The position numbers and the translations under genes are program-made. From contig NZ_JAPDOD010000048.1 in assembly GCF_027587205.1 (NCBI RefSeq), positions 3,014 through 67,013 of the forward strand: a stretch of DNA of 64,000 nt. Reading direction: 5' to 3'. Positions 1 to 9,279 of this stretch are shown piece by piece (within the stretch, counting starts at the first letter, position 1; each line of letters begins with the position of its first letter). The stretch is from Solirubrobacter ginsenosidimutans (GTDB taxonomy: Bacteria; Actinomycetota; Thermoleophilia; Solirubrobacterales; Solirubrobacteraceae). The notes below the pieces were generated by a model. It searched no databases. It was not told the origin of the DNA and worked only from the letters and a program-made list of their open reading frames with translations.

Positions 1-609
1 CGCACGCTTCCCCGCCGCCACGCCCTGAGCACGGTGCAGGCCGACCACGGCGTGCTCGTCGTCGCGCTCTCGGAGCGGGCGAGCATCGCCGATCTCGCCC
101 GCCGGGCGCAGGACGCGCTCGACGCGGCGTTCGCGGGCGAGGGCCAAGCGATCATCGGCTACAGCGACCTCTGCGAGCACCTCCGCGACGCCCACCGGGC
201 GCACGAGCACGCCCGCCTGGCGCTGCGGGTCGCTTCGGCGCTCCCGGAGCATGGCTCACCTGCTGGTTGGGAAGGTCTGGGCGCGTACCGGCTGCTGGCC
301 AGAGCGGCCGAGACCCCGCACGCCCGCGAGCTGATCCATCCGGGCTTGCCGAAGCTGTTCGCGCTGCAGTCCAAGGAGTCCCTCGTGCAGACGCTCGAGG
401 CCTATCTGGACAACGGCTGCGACACCAAACTCACCGCGGAGGCGTTGTTTCTCCACCGGGCGAGCCTCTACTACCGGCTGCAGCGGATCGAGGCCATCAC
501 GTCGACCTCACTTAAGAGCGGCGCGGACCGTCTCGCGCTGCACTCCGGACTCAAATTGGCACGGCTTGTGGGCATGCATCCAGCGCTGAGACGTACCAAC
601 ACCGACTAG
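1..609 (+). CDS. PucR/CdaR-family transcriptional regulator, C-terminal part (5' truncated by window edge)
   Basis: The reading frame is open from base 1, so the N-terminus lies outside the window and the GTG at 34 is only an internal codon. The last ~60 residues match the PucR C-terminal helix-turn-helix: an LVQTLEAYLDNGCD helix, then TAEALFLHRASLYYRLQRIE, then an RLALHSGLKLARL helix. Such regulators control purine, amino-acid or peptide catabolic genes and usually sense a metabolite through their missing N-terminal part. The gene lies upstream of and parallel to a peptide-type ABC importer, which is the obvious candidate target. That link is inference from position only. Confidence 0.85.
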   Translation, partial: RTLPRRHALSTVQADHGVLVVALSERASIADLARRAQDALDAAFAGEGQAIIGYSDLCEHLRDAHRAHEHARLALRVASALPEHGSPAGWEGLGAYRLLARAAETPHARELIHPGLPKLFALQSKESLVQTLEAYLDNGCDTKLTAEALFLHRASLYYRLQRIEAITSTSLKSGADRLALHSGLKLARLVGMHPALRRTNTD

Positions 610-744
610 ACCCGGTTGCGACGCTGGTCTAGGCTGCCGCGTCGCGGTTTCCGACGAATGACTGCCGGACCGCGGGCCGCCCGTCCATAGAGTTGTGGGC
701 GAGGTGGAGGTCGAACCCGTGCCCATTGGAGGGGGGCGGAAGAT

Positions 745-2355
745 ATGCGCGCACAACGAATGGCCGTACTCGGCTGCACGGCGTTGCTTGCCATTGGGGC
801 AGCAGCGTGCGGTAGCTCGAGCGACGATACCGGTGGTAGTTCTGACACCGGGGGCACCACAACGGAAGCCCCGAAGGGGAACGCCGACACCGTAATCCTC
901 GGCACGACCGACGCGGTCGTGGCGCTGGACCCGGTCGGGGCTTATGACCTCGCGTCACAGCAGCTGATCGGCAACATCTATCAGAACCTGATGTCGATTC
1001 CGGCGGGCGGCAACAAGCCCGAGCCGGACGCTGCTGAGAGCTGCGAGTTCTCGGACCCGAAGACGTACACCTGCAAGCTCAAGGCAGGCCTGAAGTTCTC
1101 AAGCGGCGACCCGCTGACCTCCGAGGACGTCAAGTTCTCGCTGGACCGCATGGTCAAGATCGCCGACGCGACCGGCCCGTACACGCTGCTGGCCTCGCTG
1201 AAGTCGGTGGACGCGCCGGATCCGGCGACGGTCACCATGCACCTCAAGAAGCCGGACGGCACGTGGCCGTTCATCCTCACGCACAACGTCGCGGCGATCG
1301 TGCCGAACGAGATCTACCCGGCCGACGCCAAGCAGCCCGACGACAAGGTCATCGGTTCCGGCCCGTACGAGCTGACGAAGTACACGCCCGGCCAGCAAGC
1401 GGTCTTCAAGGCCAACCCGAACTACACCGGGCCGAACAAGGCGCAGACGCCGAACTTCATCGTCACGTACTTCAAGGAAGCGTCGGCGCTGAAGCTGGCG
1501 ATCGAGCAGGGCGACGTCGACGTCGCCTACCGCTCGCTGTCCCCGACCGACCTCGACGCTCTGAAGAAGGAGTCCGACAAGGGCATCAAGGTCGTCGACG
1601 GCGCGGGTACCGAGATCCGCTACATCACGTTCAACGTGAAGAAGAAGCCGGTCGACAACATCGCCGTGCGTAAGGCGATCGCGCAGGTGATCGACCGCCA
1701 GTCGATCGCGACCAACGTCTACAAGGACACCGTCACGCCGCTGTACTCGACGGTTCCGGCGGCCCTTCCGGGCCACAAGGACTCGTTCAAGGACGCGTTC
1801 GGCGATCCGGATCCGGCGAAGGCGAAGCAGATCCTGGCCGACGCCGGGATCACGACCCCCGTCGAGCTCGACGGCTGGTACACGCCGACCCACTACGGCC
1901 CGGTCGAGGTCGATCTGTGGAACGAGATCAAGCGTCAGCTCGAGGGCAGCGGCCTGTTCAAGGTCAACCTGGACTCGACGGAGTGGGATCAGTACAAGCA
2001 GGAGGCCTTCGAGAAGGGCACGTACTACTTCTACGGCCTCGGCTGGTTCCCGGACTTCCCGGACGGCGACAACTACCTGTCGCCCTTCATGCGTGACGGC
2101 GGGTTCTTCGTCAACGGCTACTCCAACAAGGACGTCAACAAGGCGCTCGACGAGGAGATCGCCTCAGACGACGAGGCCAAGCGCGCTGAGGCGTTCGGCG
2201 TCGTGCAGGATCACGAGGCCGAGGACGTGCCGCTGATCCCGCTGTGGGAAGGCAAGCAGATCGCAGCGGTCCGGGAGGGTGTGGAGGGCGTCGAGAAGAC
2301 GTTCGACCCGGCCTTCCAGTTCCGTTTCTGGCTGATCACCAAGAAGGAGTCCTAG
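745..2355 (+). CDS. ABC transporter substrate-binding lipoprotein, family 5 (peptide/nickel type)
   Basis: 536 aa. The N-terminus is a lipoprotein signal with a lipobox ending AAAC near residue 22, then a Ser/Gly/Thr-rich linker. The body has the family 5 (DppA/OppA) hallmarks: a DSLDPVGAYD-like start of the mature domain (VVALDPVGAYDLASQQ), GLKFSSGDPLTSEDVKFSLDR, and VRKAIAQVIDRQSIA in the C-terminal lobe. It should capture oligopeptides or similar solutes outside the membrane and deliver them to the permeases that follow 4 bp later. A strong purine-rich RBS (GGAGGGGGG, 728-736) precedes the ATG. Substrate cannot be told from sequence. Confidence 0.93.
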   Translation: MRAQRMAVLGCTALLAIGAAACGSSSDDTGGSSDTGGTTTEAPKGNADTVILGTTDAVVALDPVGAYDLASQQLIGNIYQNLMSIPAGGNKPEPDAAESCEFSDPKTYTCKLKAGLKFSSGDPLTSEDVKFSLDRMVKIADATGPYTLLASLKSVDAPDPATVTMHLKKPDGTWPFILTHNVAAIVPNEIYPADAKQPDDKVIGSGPYELTKYTPGQQAVFKANPNYTGPNKAQTPNFIVTYFKEASALKLAIEQGDVDVAYRSLSPTDLDALKKESDKGIKVVDGAGTEIRYITFNVKKKPVDNIAVRKAIAQVIDRQSIATNVYKDTVTPLYSTVPAALPGHKDSFKDAFGDPDPAKAKQILADAGITTPVELDGWYTPTHYGPVEVDLWNEIKRQLEGSGLFKVNLDSTEWDQYKQEAFEKGTYYFYGLGWFPDFPDGDNYLSPFMRDGGFFVNGYSNKDVNKALDEEIASDDEAKRAEAFGVVQDHEAEDVPLIPLWEGKQIAAVREGVEGVEKTFDPAFQFRFWLITKKES

Positions 2356-2359
2356 TCGG

Positions 2360-3385
2360 ATGAGCCGGGCCGGATCGCTCCGGGGCTATGTCCTAGTCCG
2401 GATCGCGCTGATGATCCCCATGATCTGGGTTCTCCTGACCGTGGTGTTCCTCATGATGCGCGTTGCCCCGGGCGATCCGATCTCGGCAACGCTCGGCGGG
2501 AAACTCTCGCCGGCGCAGCTGGCTGAGCGCAAGGCCGCGCTCGGCTTTGATCGCCCCTTGATTCAGCAGTACCTCGAGTACCTGTGGGACGCCGTGCGCT
2601 TCAAGTTCGGCACCACGATCACCGACGGGCAGACGATCGGTTCGATCGTCGTCGAGAACGGCGGCGCGACGCTGACGCTGACCGTCGCCGCGCTGTTGTT
2701 CGCGCTCGTCGTCGGCCTTCCGCTCGGGCTCTTCGCCGGCCGCTTCCGGGAGACGGTCCCGGACGCGTTCATCCGCATCTTCGCGATCCTCGGCTACGCC
2801 GCGCCGCCGTTCTTCGTCGGCCTGCTGGCGCAGTTGCTGTTCGCAAAAAACCTCGACTGGTTGCCAGCGTCGAAAATGGCGTCGCCAATAGTCCAGGCGA
2901 CCTCGGTCGAGCACACCCACATCCTGATCGTCGACCTCGCGATCGAGGGCAACTGGGACGGGGTGTGGGACGTAATACGTCATCTCATACTCCCGATGGT
3001 CACGCTCGGGTTGCTCGTCATGGGCGTGTTCATCCGGCTCGTGCGGGTCAATGTCGGGCAGGCGCTCGGCGGCGACTATGTCGAGGCCGCGCGCGCCCGC
3101 GGCGTGCCAGAGCGGCGTGTCGTCTCGCGCCACGCGTTCCGCAACGCGCTGATTCCGGTCGTGACCGTGATGGGCCTGCAGGCCGCGCTGCTGCTCGGCG
3201 GCGCCGTCCTGACCGAACAGACCTTCAGTTGGCCCGGACTCGGCAGCCGTCTCCTGCAGTACCTCAATAGCCGCGACTACATCGGCGTGCAGGGGCTCGT
3301 CACCTTCTTCGCCTTGATCGTCGTCGTGATCTCGCTGATCATCGACATCGTCAACGCAGTGATCGACCCGCGAGTGAGGTACTAG
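2360..3385 (+). CDS. ABC transporter permease, DppB/OppB type
   Basis: 341 aa integral membrane protein. An N-terminal TM helix (LMIPMIWVLLTVVFLMM) precedes a MRVAPGDPI motif typical of DppB/OppB permeases. Five further hydrophobic segments follow. The EAA loop, which contacts the ATPases, is at about residues 235-260 (DYVEAARARGVPERRVVSRHA). The gene starts four bases after the binding-protein stop and ends directly against the next permease, so the five genes form one operon. Together with the DppC-like partner it forms the membrane channel of the importer. Confidence 0.93.
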   Translation: MSRAGSLRGYVLVRIALMIPMIWVLLTVVFLMMRVAPGDPISATLGGKLSPAQLAERKAALGFDRPLIQQYLEYLWDAVRFKFGTTITDGQTIGSIVVENGGATLTLTVAALLFALVVGLPLGLFAGRFRETVPDAFIRIFAILGYAAPPFFVGLLAQLLFAKNLDWLPASKMASPIVQATSVEHTHILIVDLAIEGNWDGVWDVIRHLILPMVTLGLLVMGVFIRLVRVNVGQALGGDYVEAARARGVPERRVVSRHAFRNALIPVVTVMGLQAALLLGGAVLTEQTFSWPGLGSRLLQYLNSRDYIGVQGLVTFFALIVVVISLIIDIVNAVIDPRVRY

Positions 3386-4432
3386 GTGACCGCGACCACC
3401 ACCGTCACGGGCTCCGAGGACAAGGCGCCCGTCGTCCAGCCACCTCAGCGCGGGAACATCTTCGCCAAGATCGCCGCGCCGTACCGCCACTCGCACGGGA
3501 TCCAGCGCTTCATGCTCGTCTCGGGCACGGCGGTCTCGATCCTGCTGATCCTGACGGCGATCTTCGCCCCGCTGATCGCGCCGTACAGCTTCGACACCTA
3601 CCAGGACGCCGCCGGGCGCTTCCCGCAGCAGGGAGAGCCGACGGCCCGCAACCACTGGGGCACCACCGTCCAAGGCTTCGACGTCATGTCGCGCACGATC
3701 TACGGCGCGCGCACGGCGGTCGAGGTCGTGATCCTCGCCGTCGTCTTCTCGATCGCCATCGGCGTGCCGCTGGGCCTGATCTCCGGGTACATCGGCGGCT
3801 GGCTGGACCGCATCCTCGTCCTGATCATGGACGCGCTGTTCGCGTTCCCGTACCTGCTGCTGGCGATCGTCGCAGCATTCCTGCTCAAGAACACGATCGA
3901 CTCGGGCATCGTCGTCACCGCCATCGCGATCACGGTGGTCTACGTGCCGCAGTACTTCAGAGTCGTCCGGGCATCCACCTTGAGCGCCCGAGAATCCACC
4001 TACATCGAGGCGGCGCGGGCGATGGGCGCCCGTCCCTCGGTGATCATCCGCAAGTACCTGTTCGGCAACGTCGTCCAGAGCGTCCCGGTGATCGCGACGC
4101 TCAACGCGGCCGACGCGATCCTGACGCTCGCCGGCCTCGGCTTCCTCGGCCTCGGCATCCAGCCGACGCAGGCCGCCGAGTGGGGCTACGACCTGCAACG
4201 CGCGGTCGCCGACGCCGGCGCCGGCATCTGGTGGACCGCGCTGTACCCCGGTCTCGGCATCGTGATCGCCGTGACCGCGCTGACGCTCGTCGGCGAAGGA
4301 CTCAATGACGTGTTGAACCCGACCCTGCGCCGGCGCAACGTGAAGCGGCCGGACGTCCAGCGCCGGGCGATCGGCTCTTCAGCGGTCGGACCGGCGACCG
4401 CGCCGGATGTCGAGGAGGAGGCGGGTCGATGA
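3386..4432 (+). CDS. ABC transporter permease, DppC/OppC type
   Basis: 348 aa, GTG start abutting the preceding stop codon. Six TM segments and a cytoplasmic EAA loop ([21 protein letters not shown], around residues 205-225) mark it as the second inner-membrane permease. The N-terminal ~45 residues are cytoplasmic and Pro/Gln-rich. The LGTD-type motif before the first core TM is present as [20 protein letters not shown], as in DppC. The last four bases overlap the first ATPase gene (ATGA), indicating translational coupling. Confidence 0.93.
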   Translation: MTATTTVTGSEDKAPVVQPPQRGNIFAKIAAPYRHSHGIQRFMLVSGTAVSILLILTAIFAPLIAPYSFDTYQDAAGRFPQQGEPTARNHWGTTVQGFDVMSRTIYGARTAVEVVILAVVFSIAIGVPLGLISGYIGGWLDRILVLIMDALFAFPYLLLAIVAAFLLKNTIDSGIVVTAIAITVVYVPQYFRVVRASTLSARESTYIEAARAMGARPSVIIRKYLFGNVVQSVPVIATLNAADAILTLAGLGFLGLGIQPTQAAEWGYDLQRAVADAGAGIWWTALYPGLGIVIAVTALTLVGEGLNDVLNPTLRRRNVKRPDVQRRAIGSSAVGPATAPDVEEEAGR

Positions 4433-5451
4433 GCGAACCAGCTCTCTCACTGCGCGACCTGCGCATCTGGTACGGCCACGAGCGCGGCGCCGTCCGCGCC
4501 GTCGACGGCGTCAGCCTGGATCTGATGCCGGGCGAGACCGTCGGTCTCGTGGGCGAGTCGGGCTGCGGCAAGTCGACGCTCGGCCGTGGCGTGCTCGGCC
4601 TGCTCCCCGAGGGCGCCGGCCACGCCGGCGAGGTCTCCTACAAAGGCCGCAACATCCTCGACCTCAAGCCGAAGGAGCTGCGCGCCCTGCGCGGGCCGGA
4701 GCTCGGGATGATCTTCCAGGAGCCGATGACCCGGCTCAATCCGCTGATGAAGATCTCGGCGCACTTCGAAGAGGTGCTCAAGATCCACGAGCCGGAGCTC
4801 GGCAAGAAGGCCTCGCGCAACCGCGCGCTGGAGACGCTGCGGGGCATGGGCATCCCGCCGACGCGCTACCACCAGTATCCGCACGAGTTCTCCGGCGGCA
4901 TGCGCCAGCGGATCATGATCGCGCTGGCGCTCGTGCTGCGTCCCGCGGTGGTCGTGGCCGACGAGCCGACGACCGCGCTCGACGTGCTCGTCGAGGCCCA
5001 GATCCTGCGGATCATCGCCGACCTGCGGCGCAACTTCGACACCGCGCTGCTGCTGATCACCCACAACCTCGGCATCGTCGCCGAGGCGTGCGATCGCGTC
5101 GCCGTGATGTACGCGGGCCGCTTGGTCGAGCAGGGTCCGGCGTTCGACATCACCACCAAGCCGGCGCACCCGTACTCGCGCGAGCTGCTGCGGTCGACGA
5201 TCTCGCTCTCCACGGTCGAGCTGCACTCGATCCCCGGGGCGCCGCCGAACCTGGTGAACCCGCCGGCGGCGTGCCGGTTCCACCCGCGCTGCCCGGACGC
5301 GATGAAGGTCTGCGCAGAGCTGTGGCCGCCGACCGTCGCGACCGGCCCGGCCAGGCGTTCCGAGTGCTGGCTGCACGGCACCCAAGACATCCCGGCGGGC
5401 CTCGAGGCACCGCTCGAGCGTGAGGCGCTGGCCGCCGCGGAGGAAGCATGA
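4429..5451 (+). CDS. ABC transporter ATP-binding protein, DppD/OppD type
   Basis: 340 aa. Walker A is GESGCGKST (about residue 42), the ABC signature is FSGGMRQR, Walker B is [12 protein letters not shown], and the H-loop is LLITHNLG. The C-terminal oligopeptide/dipeptide transporter extension is present with its [14 protein letters not shown] cysteine cluster, which in some family members binds an Fe-S cluster. The start overlaps the permease stop and the end overlaps the next ATPase, both by four bases. It energises import together with the DppF-like partner. Confidence 0.94.
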   Translation: MSEPALSLRDLRIWYGHERGAVRAVDGVSLDLMPGETVGLVGESGCGKSTLGRGVLGLLPEGAGHAGEVSYKGRNILDLKPKELRALRGPELGMIFQEPMTRLNPLMKISAHFEEVLKIHEPELGKKASRNRALETLRGMGIPPTRYHQYPHEFSGGMRQRIMIALALVLRPAVVVADEPTTALDVLVEAQILRIIADLRRNFDTALLLITHNLGIVAEACDRVAVMYAGRLVEQGPAFDITTKPAHPYSRELLRSTISLSTVELHSIPGAPPNLVNPPAACRFHPRCPDAMKVCAELWPPTVATGPARRSECWLHGTQDIPAGLEAPLEREALAAAEEA

Positions 5452-6728
5452 CGGCCATCACCGAGGCGACGAAGACCTTGATGGAGATCCGCGATCTCCA
5501 GGTCCACTTCGCGCTGCACGAGACCTTCAAGTCACGGATCACGGGTCGCGGCGGCCGGGCGGTCAAGGCCGTCGACGGCGTGTCGTTCGACCTCGAGGAG
5601 GGCGAGGTCCTCGGCCTCGTCGGCGAGTCGGGCTCGGGCAAGACGACGCTGGGTCGCGCGCTGCTCGGCCTCGTCCGCCCGACGGGCGGAAGCGTGAAGC
5701 TGCGCGGTGAGGAGCTCGCCGGGCTGCCGGAACGCCAGCTGCGACCCAAGCGCCGCCACCTGCAGATGGTCTTCCAGGACCCGCACGCTTCGCTGAACCC
5801 GGGCATGACCCTGGAGACCGCGCTCGCGCACCCGCTGCAGATCCACAAGCTGACCAGCGGCGCCGCCGAGACCAAGGCGAAGGTCCGCGAGGTCCTCGAG
5901 CTGGTGAACCTGTCCCCGGTCGACCAGTTCTCCTACCGGCTGCCGGGCGACCTCTCCGGCGGCCAGAAGCAGCGCGCCGCGATCGCGCGGGCGATCATCA
6001 CCAGCCCCGACCTGGTCGTCGCGGACGAGCCGATCTCGATGCTCGACATGAGCGTCCGGGCGAAGATCCTCGACCTGATGATCGATCTCAAGAAGCGGCT
6101 CGGGCTGACGTACGTCTACGTCACGCACGACCTGGCGAGCGCCAAGTTCTTCTGCGACCGCGTGGCGATCATGTACCTCGGCCGGATCGTGGAGATCGGG
6201 ACCGTCGAGCAGATCTTCAACGATCCCAAGCACCCGTACACCCAGGCGCTGATCCGGGCGATCCCGGAGCCCGATCCGACGAAGGCGCTCCCGCGCGACC
6301 TTCCGCGCGGCGAGGTGCCCGACGCGGCCGCGCCGCCGCTGGGCTGCTCGTTTCACCCGCGCTGCCCGAAGGCGTTCGGCCCCTGCGGCTGGGAGACGCG
6401 CGACCTGCGCTCGATCCTCGATGAGCGCTGGACGAACGCGGGCGAAGAGGCCTACACGACCGAGCGCGGGCTGTTCGGCGATCTCGAGAAGCTCGAGATC
6501 GGCCACGAGGCGGTCGTTCCGGCCGGCTCGGGTCGCGACCCGAGCGAGCTCGTGAAGATGCTCGAAGAGATCCGGGCCGAGGACCCCGACGAGCCGCTGT
6601 GGAAGGGCGTCAAGGACATCCAGCCCGAGACGCACGGCGTGCGCGTGACGTTCGAGCCCGGGATCGACCCCGAGCTTTACGACACGGACGGCTCCAGGGT
6701 CGCCTGTCTGCTCTATAAACCGGAGTAG
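5448..6728 (+). CDS. ABC transporter ATP-binding protein, DppF/OppF type, with C-terminal extension
   Basis: 426 aa. Walker A is GESGSGKTT, the signature is LSGGQKQR, and Walker B reads [13 protein letters not shown] (usual ADEPVSALDVS). The Cys cluster [14 protein letters not shown] appears near residue 302. Typical DppF proteins end soon after that cluster. This one continues for about 110 more residues: an acidic, charged stretch with [20 protein letters not shown] and a final beta-rich tail ending ACLLYKPE. The extension has no motif I recognise and may be a small regulatory domain. It is the last gene of the operon and is followed by hairpins. Confidence 0.92.
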   Translation: MTAITEATKTLMEIRDLQVHFALHETFKSRITGRGGRAVKAVDGVSFDLEEGEVLGLVGESGSGKTTLGRALLGLVRPTGGSVKLRGEELAGLPERQLRPKRRHLQMVFQDPHASLNPGMTLETALAHPLQIHKLTSGAAETKAKVREVLELVNLSPVDQFSYRLPGDLSGGQKQRAAIARAIITSPDLVVADEPISMLDMSVRAKILDLMIDLKKRLGLTYVYVTHDLASAKFFCDRVAIMYLGRIVEIGTVEQIFNDPKHPYTQALIRAIPEPDPTKALPRDLPRGEVPDAAAPPLGCSFHPRCPKAFGPCGWETRDLRSILDERWTNAGEEAYTTERGLFGDLEKLEIGHEAVVPAGSGRDPSELVKMLEEIRAEDPDEPLWKGVKDIQPETHGVRVTFEPGIDPELYDTDGSRVACLLYKPE

Positions 6729-6770
6729 AACGCTCATCCGACACTAGTCGGACCCCCACGTCCGGACTTC

Positions 6771-6797
6771 TGCCGTCTGCCGAAAGACAGCACGGCA
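6771..6797 (+). terminator. Hairpin after the ABC importer operon
   Basis: TGCCGT (6771-6776) pairs with ACGGCA (6792-6797), with an inner CTG/CAG pairing. A smaller perfect hairpin, TCCGAC-ACTA-GTCGGA, lies just upstream at 6737-6752. There is no T-tract, so the assignment as a terminator rests on position between the last importer gene and the first protease. Confidence 0.4.
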
Positions 6798-6842
6798 GCG
6801 GTCCGGAAGGCTTCATGAGAGACCGCTACGGGGAGGGGCTCC

Positions 6843-9221
6843 ATGAGGGTTGGACTGGGTGTCGTACTGGCGGGCGCGGTATTGGCCTGGCCAGGAGGGG
6901 CATGGGCGGCGGACTTCCCGCCGCCCATCGACAAGCAGGTCGTCCAGGATCAGGACGACATGACCTGGGGCGACTACAAGCCGGTCCCGGGGACGAACTG
7001 GGCCGACCCGACGCTCGTGCCGTCGGTCCGCAAGCTCAAGATCGCCGTGGTCGCGGTGGACTTCACCGACCAGCCGTTCGTGATCACGCAGCCCAAGGGC
7101 ACCGATCCGTTCGGCAACCCGCAGACACAACCGGTCGCCCGCGCGGATGTACCTCGTTTTTATGCAGACTTCGATGGCCTGCCCAGCGCCCTCAACAACG
7201 GGCACACGGTCAACGAGTACTGGATGGAGCAGACGCACGGGCGGATCGGCATGAGCTTCACGCCGTTCGGCCCCTACCTGATGCCGCGCCCGCTCTACGA
7301 GTACGGCCTCAACGAGTTCAACCAGCAGAGCGGCTGCCCGGCGGGGCACACCTGCAACGGCAACATGGATCGCGACGTCGACACGCTGTGGACGGCCGAT
7401 CAGGGCGCGAACATCCGCTCGCAGTTCGACCTCGTCCTGCGCGTCTACGCGGGCTACGACGAGACGACGATCTGGCAGGAGTTCGGCGAGATGAAGTTCG
7501 AGACCAAGGAGGAGGTCCCGGACGAGTGGGGCCCGCCGGACCCCTTGCTCCCGAACTGGGTCACGAACCGCTACGTGCCTTGGACCTCGTGGCGCGCGGG
7601 CGCCCAGCAGTGGGGTCTCTCCTCGATCCGCCAGGGCGAGAGCTCGGGCACGATCACGCATGAGATCGTCCACACCTTCGGCCTGCCCGACAACAACAAC
7701 AACCCGTACGCGACGCCGTATCACCGCGTCGGCTCGGGCCCGTGGGACATCCTCGACCGCGGCTCGTTCAACGGCCCCGGCGGCCCGCACAAGCGCTGGC
7801 TGGTCCCCGTCACCCAGGGCGGCGCGATGGAGGCGGGGATGACGCTGTGGACCCGCCTGAAGAACAACTGGCTCGACGAGGCCGACGTGCACCGCGTCAC
7901 CCGCAGCGGGCTCGCCGCCTCCGGCGTGCAGACGATGCGGGTCAAGGCGCGCACCGTCGACCCCGGTACCGACGGCTCGCTGGCGGGCATCAAGCTCGAC
8001 CTCGACGGCGCGGCGCCGATCGACAAGACGCCGGCCTGCGACACCAACACCAACCCGCTGTGCGCCGGCACCGGCTGGCAGTACTACACGCTCGAGACCG
8101 TGCAGCGGATCGGCGAGGACTCGATGACGCCCGACAGCGGCGTCCTGATCCAGAAGAACAAGAACAACTCGTCCAACGGCTGCGGCTACAGCTGCTTCTC
8201 GTGGACGATCGACGCCCACCCGGAGGACATGAACAAGGTCGACTTCCTGCGTCCGCGCACGAAGACGCCCGTCATGCGGACGATCGGCGACTACCGCCAG
8301 CTCAACGACGCGCTGTTCCACGCCGGGACGAACTCGGGCTCGCAGTACGAGTTCGAGGACACCGCCAACCGCCTGCACTTCTACGTCCTCAACGTGCAGC
8401 GCGACGCGCAAGGCGTGCAGTCCTATGACGTCGCGGTCCGCAACCTCGACGGCGCGGGCCCGCACACCCGCGGTGTCACGGTCGGCGCGCCGACCGCGCT
8501 CCTGAACCCGGCCGGCGTCAGCACGTGCACGTTCACGGTCAACAACACCGGCGTGACCAAGCCGGTCACCGCGCCGGCGTCACCGCTGGACGACCCGAAC
8601 CCGTACGTCAGCTCGGACGTCTACCGGCTCTCGGCGACGGCGAGCAACGGCGTGCAGGTGCACCTGACCAACGCGATCGCCGCGATCAAGGCCGGGCAGT
8701 CGGCGCAGATCCCGGTGTACTTCCAGGGCGGCAACGGCAGCGTGACGCTGCGGGCGACGTCGGAGAGCGATCCGTCGAAGTCGGCCGTCGGCGTGTGCGT
8801 CCAGGGCGACGTCGGCGGCACGGTGCCGGCGACGCTGGCGCTGACGCTCGGCACGCCGGCCGCGTTCGGTGCGTTCACGCCGGGCGCGACGAAGGACTAC
8901 ACGGCCTCGACCACGGCCAACGTGATCTCCACCGCCGGTGACGCCGCGCTCTCCGTGGCCGACCCGAGCTCGGCGAACTCTGGCCACCTGGTCAACGGGG
9001 CCTTCGCCCTGCCGCAAGCGCTGCAGGTCAAGGCGCGCACGGCCACCAACCCGGGCTCGGCGCTCGCGCCGCTTCCGGCGACCGTGCTCACGTGGGCCGC
9101 TCCGGCGTCCAATGACGCCGTGACCGTGGACTTCGCTCAGCGGGTCAACGCCGTCGACGCCCTGCGCACCGGGGCGTACGCCAAGACGCTGACGTTCACG
9201 CTCAGCACGACCACACCGTAG
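6843..9221 (+). CDS. Secreted M6-like zinc metalloprotease (paralogue 1) with C-terminal WxL-like module
   Basis: 792 aa, Sec signal peptide ending AWA before ADFPPP. The ATG is supported by GGGGAGGGG about 7 nt upstream. The zinc site HEIVHTFGLPD at residues 273-283 fits the M6 (immune inhibitor A) pattern HExxHxxGxxD, followed by NNNNPY and the Met-turn-like WDILDRGSFNGPGG. The usual Met is replaced by Ile here, unlike the two paralogues. A beta-rich region with paired cysteines follows (CDTNTNPLC, CGYSC). The last ~135 residues are the module shared by five proteins in this window. Family assignment is from motifs; substrate is unknown, with extracellular protein as the likely one given the adjacent peptide importer. 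Confidence 0.85.
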   Translation: MRVGLGVVLAGAVLAWPGGAWAADFPPPIDKQVVQDQDDMTWGDYKPVPGTNWADPTLVPSVRKLKIAVVAVDFTDQPFVITQPKGTDPFGNPQTQPVARADVPRFYADFDGLPSALNNGHTVNEYWMEQTHGRIGMSFTPFGPYLMPRPLYEYGLNEFNQQSGCPAGHTCNGNMDRDVDTLWTADQGANIRSQFDLVLRVYAGYDETTIWQEFGEMKFETKEEVPDEWGPPDPLLPNWVTNRYVPWTSWRAGAQQWGLSSIRQGESSGTITHEIVHTFGLPDNNNNPYATPYHRVGSGPWDILDRGSFNGPGGPHKRWLVPVTQGGAMEAGMTLWTRLKNNWLDEADVHRVTRSGLAASGVQTMRVKARTVDPGTDGSLAGIKLDLDGAAPIDKTPACDTNTNPLCAGTGWQYYTLETVQRIGEDSMTPDSGVLIQKNKNNSSNGCGYSCFSWTIDAHPEDMNKVDFLRPRTKTPVMRTIGDYRQLNDALFHAGTNSGSQYEFEDTANRLHFYVLNVQRDAQGVQSYDVAVRNLDGAGPHTRGVTVGAPTALLNPAGVSTCTFTVNNTGVTKPVTAPASPLDDPNPYVSSDVYRLSATASNGVQVHLTNAIAAIKAGQSAQIPVYFQGGNGSVTLRATSESDPSKSAVGVCVQGDVGGTVPATLALTLGTPAAFGAFTPGATKDYTASTTANVISTAGDAALSVADPSSANSGHLVNGAFALPQALQVKARTATNPGSALAPLPATVLTWAAPASNDAVTVDFAQRVNAVDALRTGAYAKTLTFTLSTTTP
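8811..9221 (+). other. WxL-like C-terminal module, copy 1
   Basis: Codes for a module starting GGTVPATLALTLGTPAAFG and ending with YAKTLTFTLSTTTP. Conserved landmarks are FTPG, a Y-x-AS motif, STAGDAALSV, a hydrophobic NGxFxLP strand and DALRTGAYxKTLTFTL. The order of blocks parallels Firmicutes WxL domains, whose last motif is YxxxLTWxLxxxP. Confidence 0.7.
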
Positions 9222-9231
9222 GGCTGTAATC

Positions 9232-9257
9232 GGGGCGCCGGCTCCGGCCGGCGCCCC
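9232..9257 (+). terminator. Perfect 11-bp hairpin with TCCG loop
   Basis: GGGGCGCCGGC (9232-9242) pairs perfectly with GCCGGCGCCCC (9247-9257) around TCCG, giving a C(UCCG)G tetraloop of the unusually stable UNCG class in RNA. It sits 10 bp after paralogue 1 and just before the RBS of paralogue 2, so it may limit or tune read-through. There is no T-tract. Confidence 0.6.
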
Positions 9258-9279
9258 GCCATCAATCAAGGGGGGTTCG

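Noticed and set aside
2393..4198. 601-codon frame opposite the two permease genes
   Set aside because: Composition is Asp/Arg/Gln repeats without domains; the permeases on the other strand are clear.
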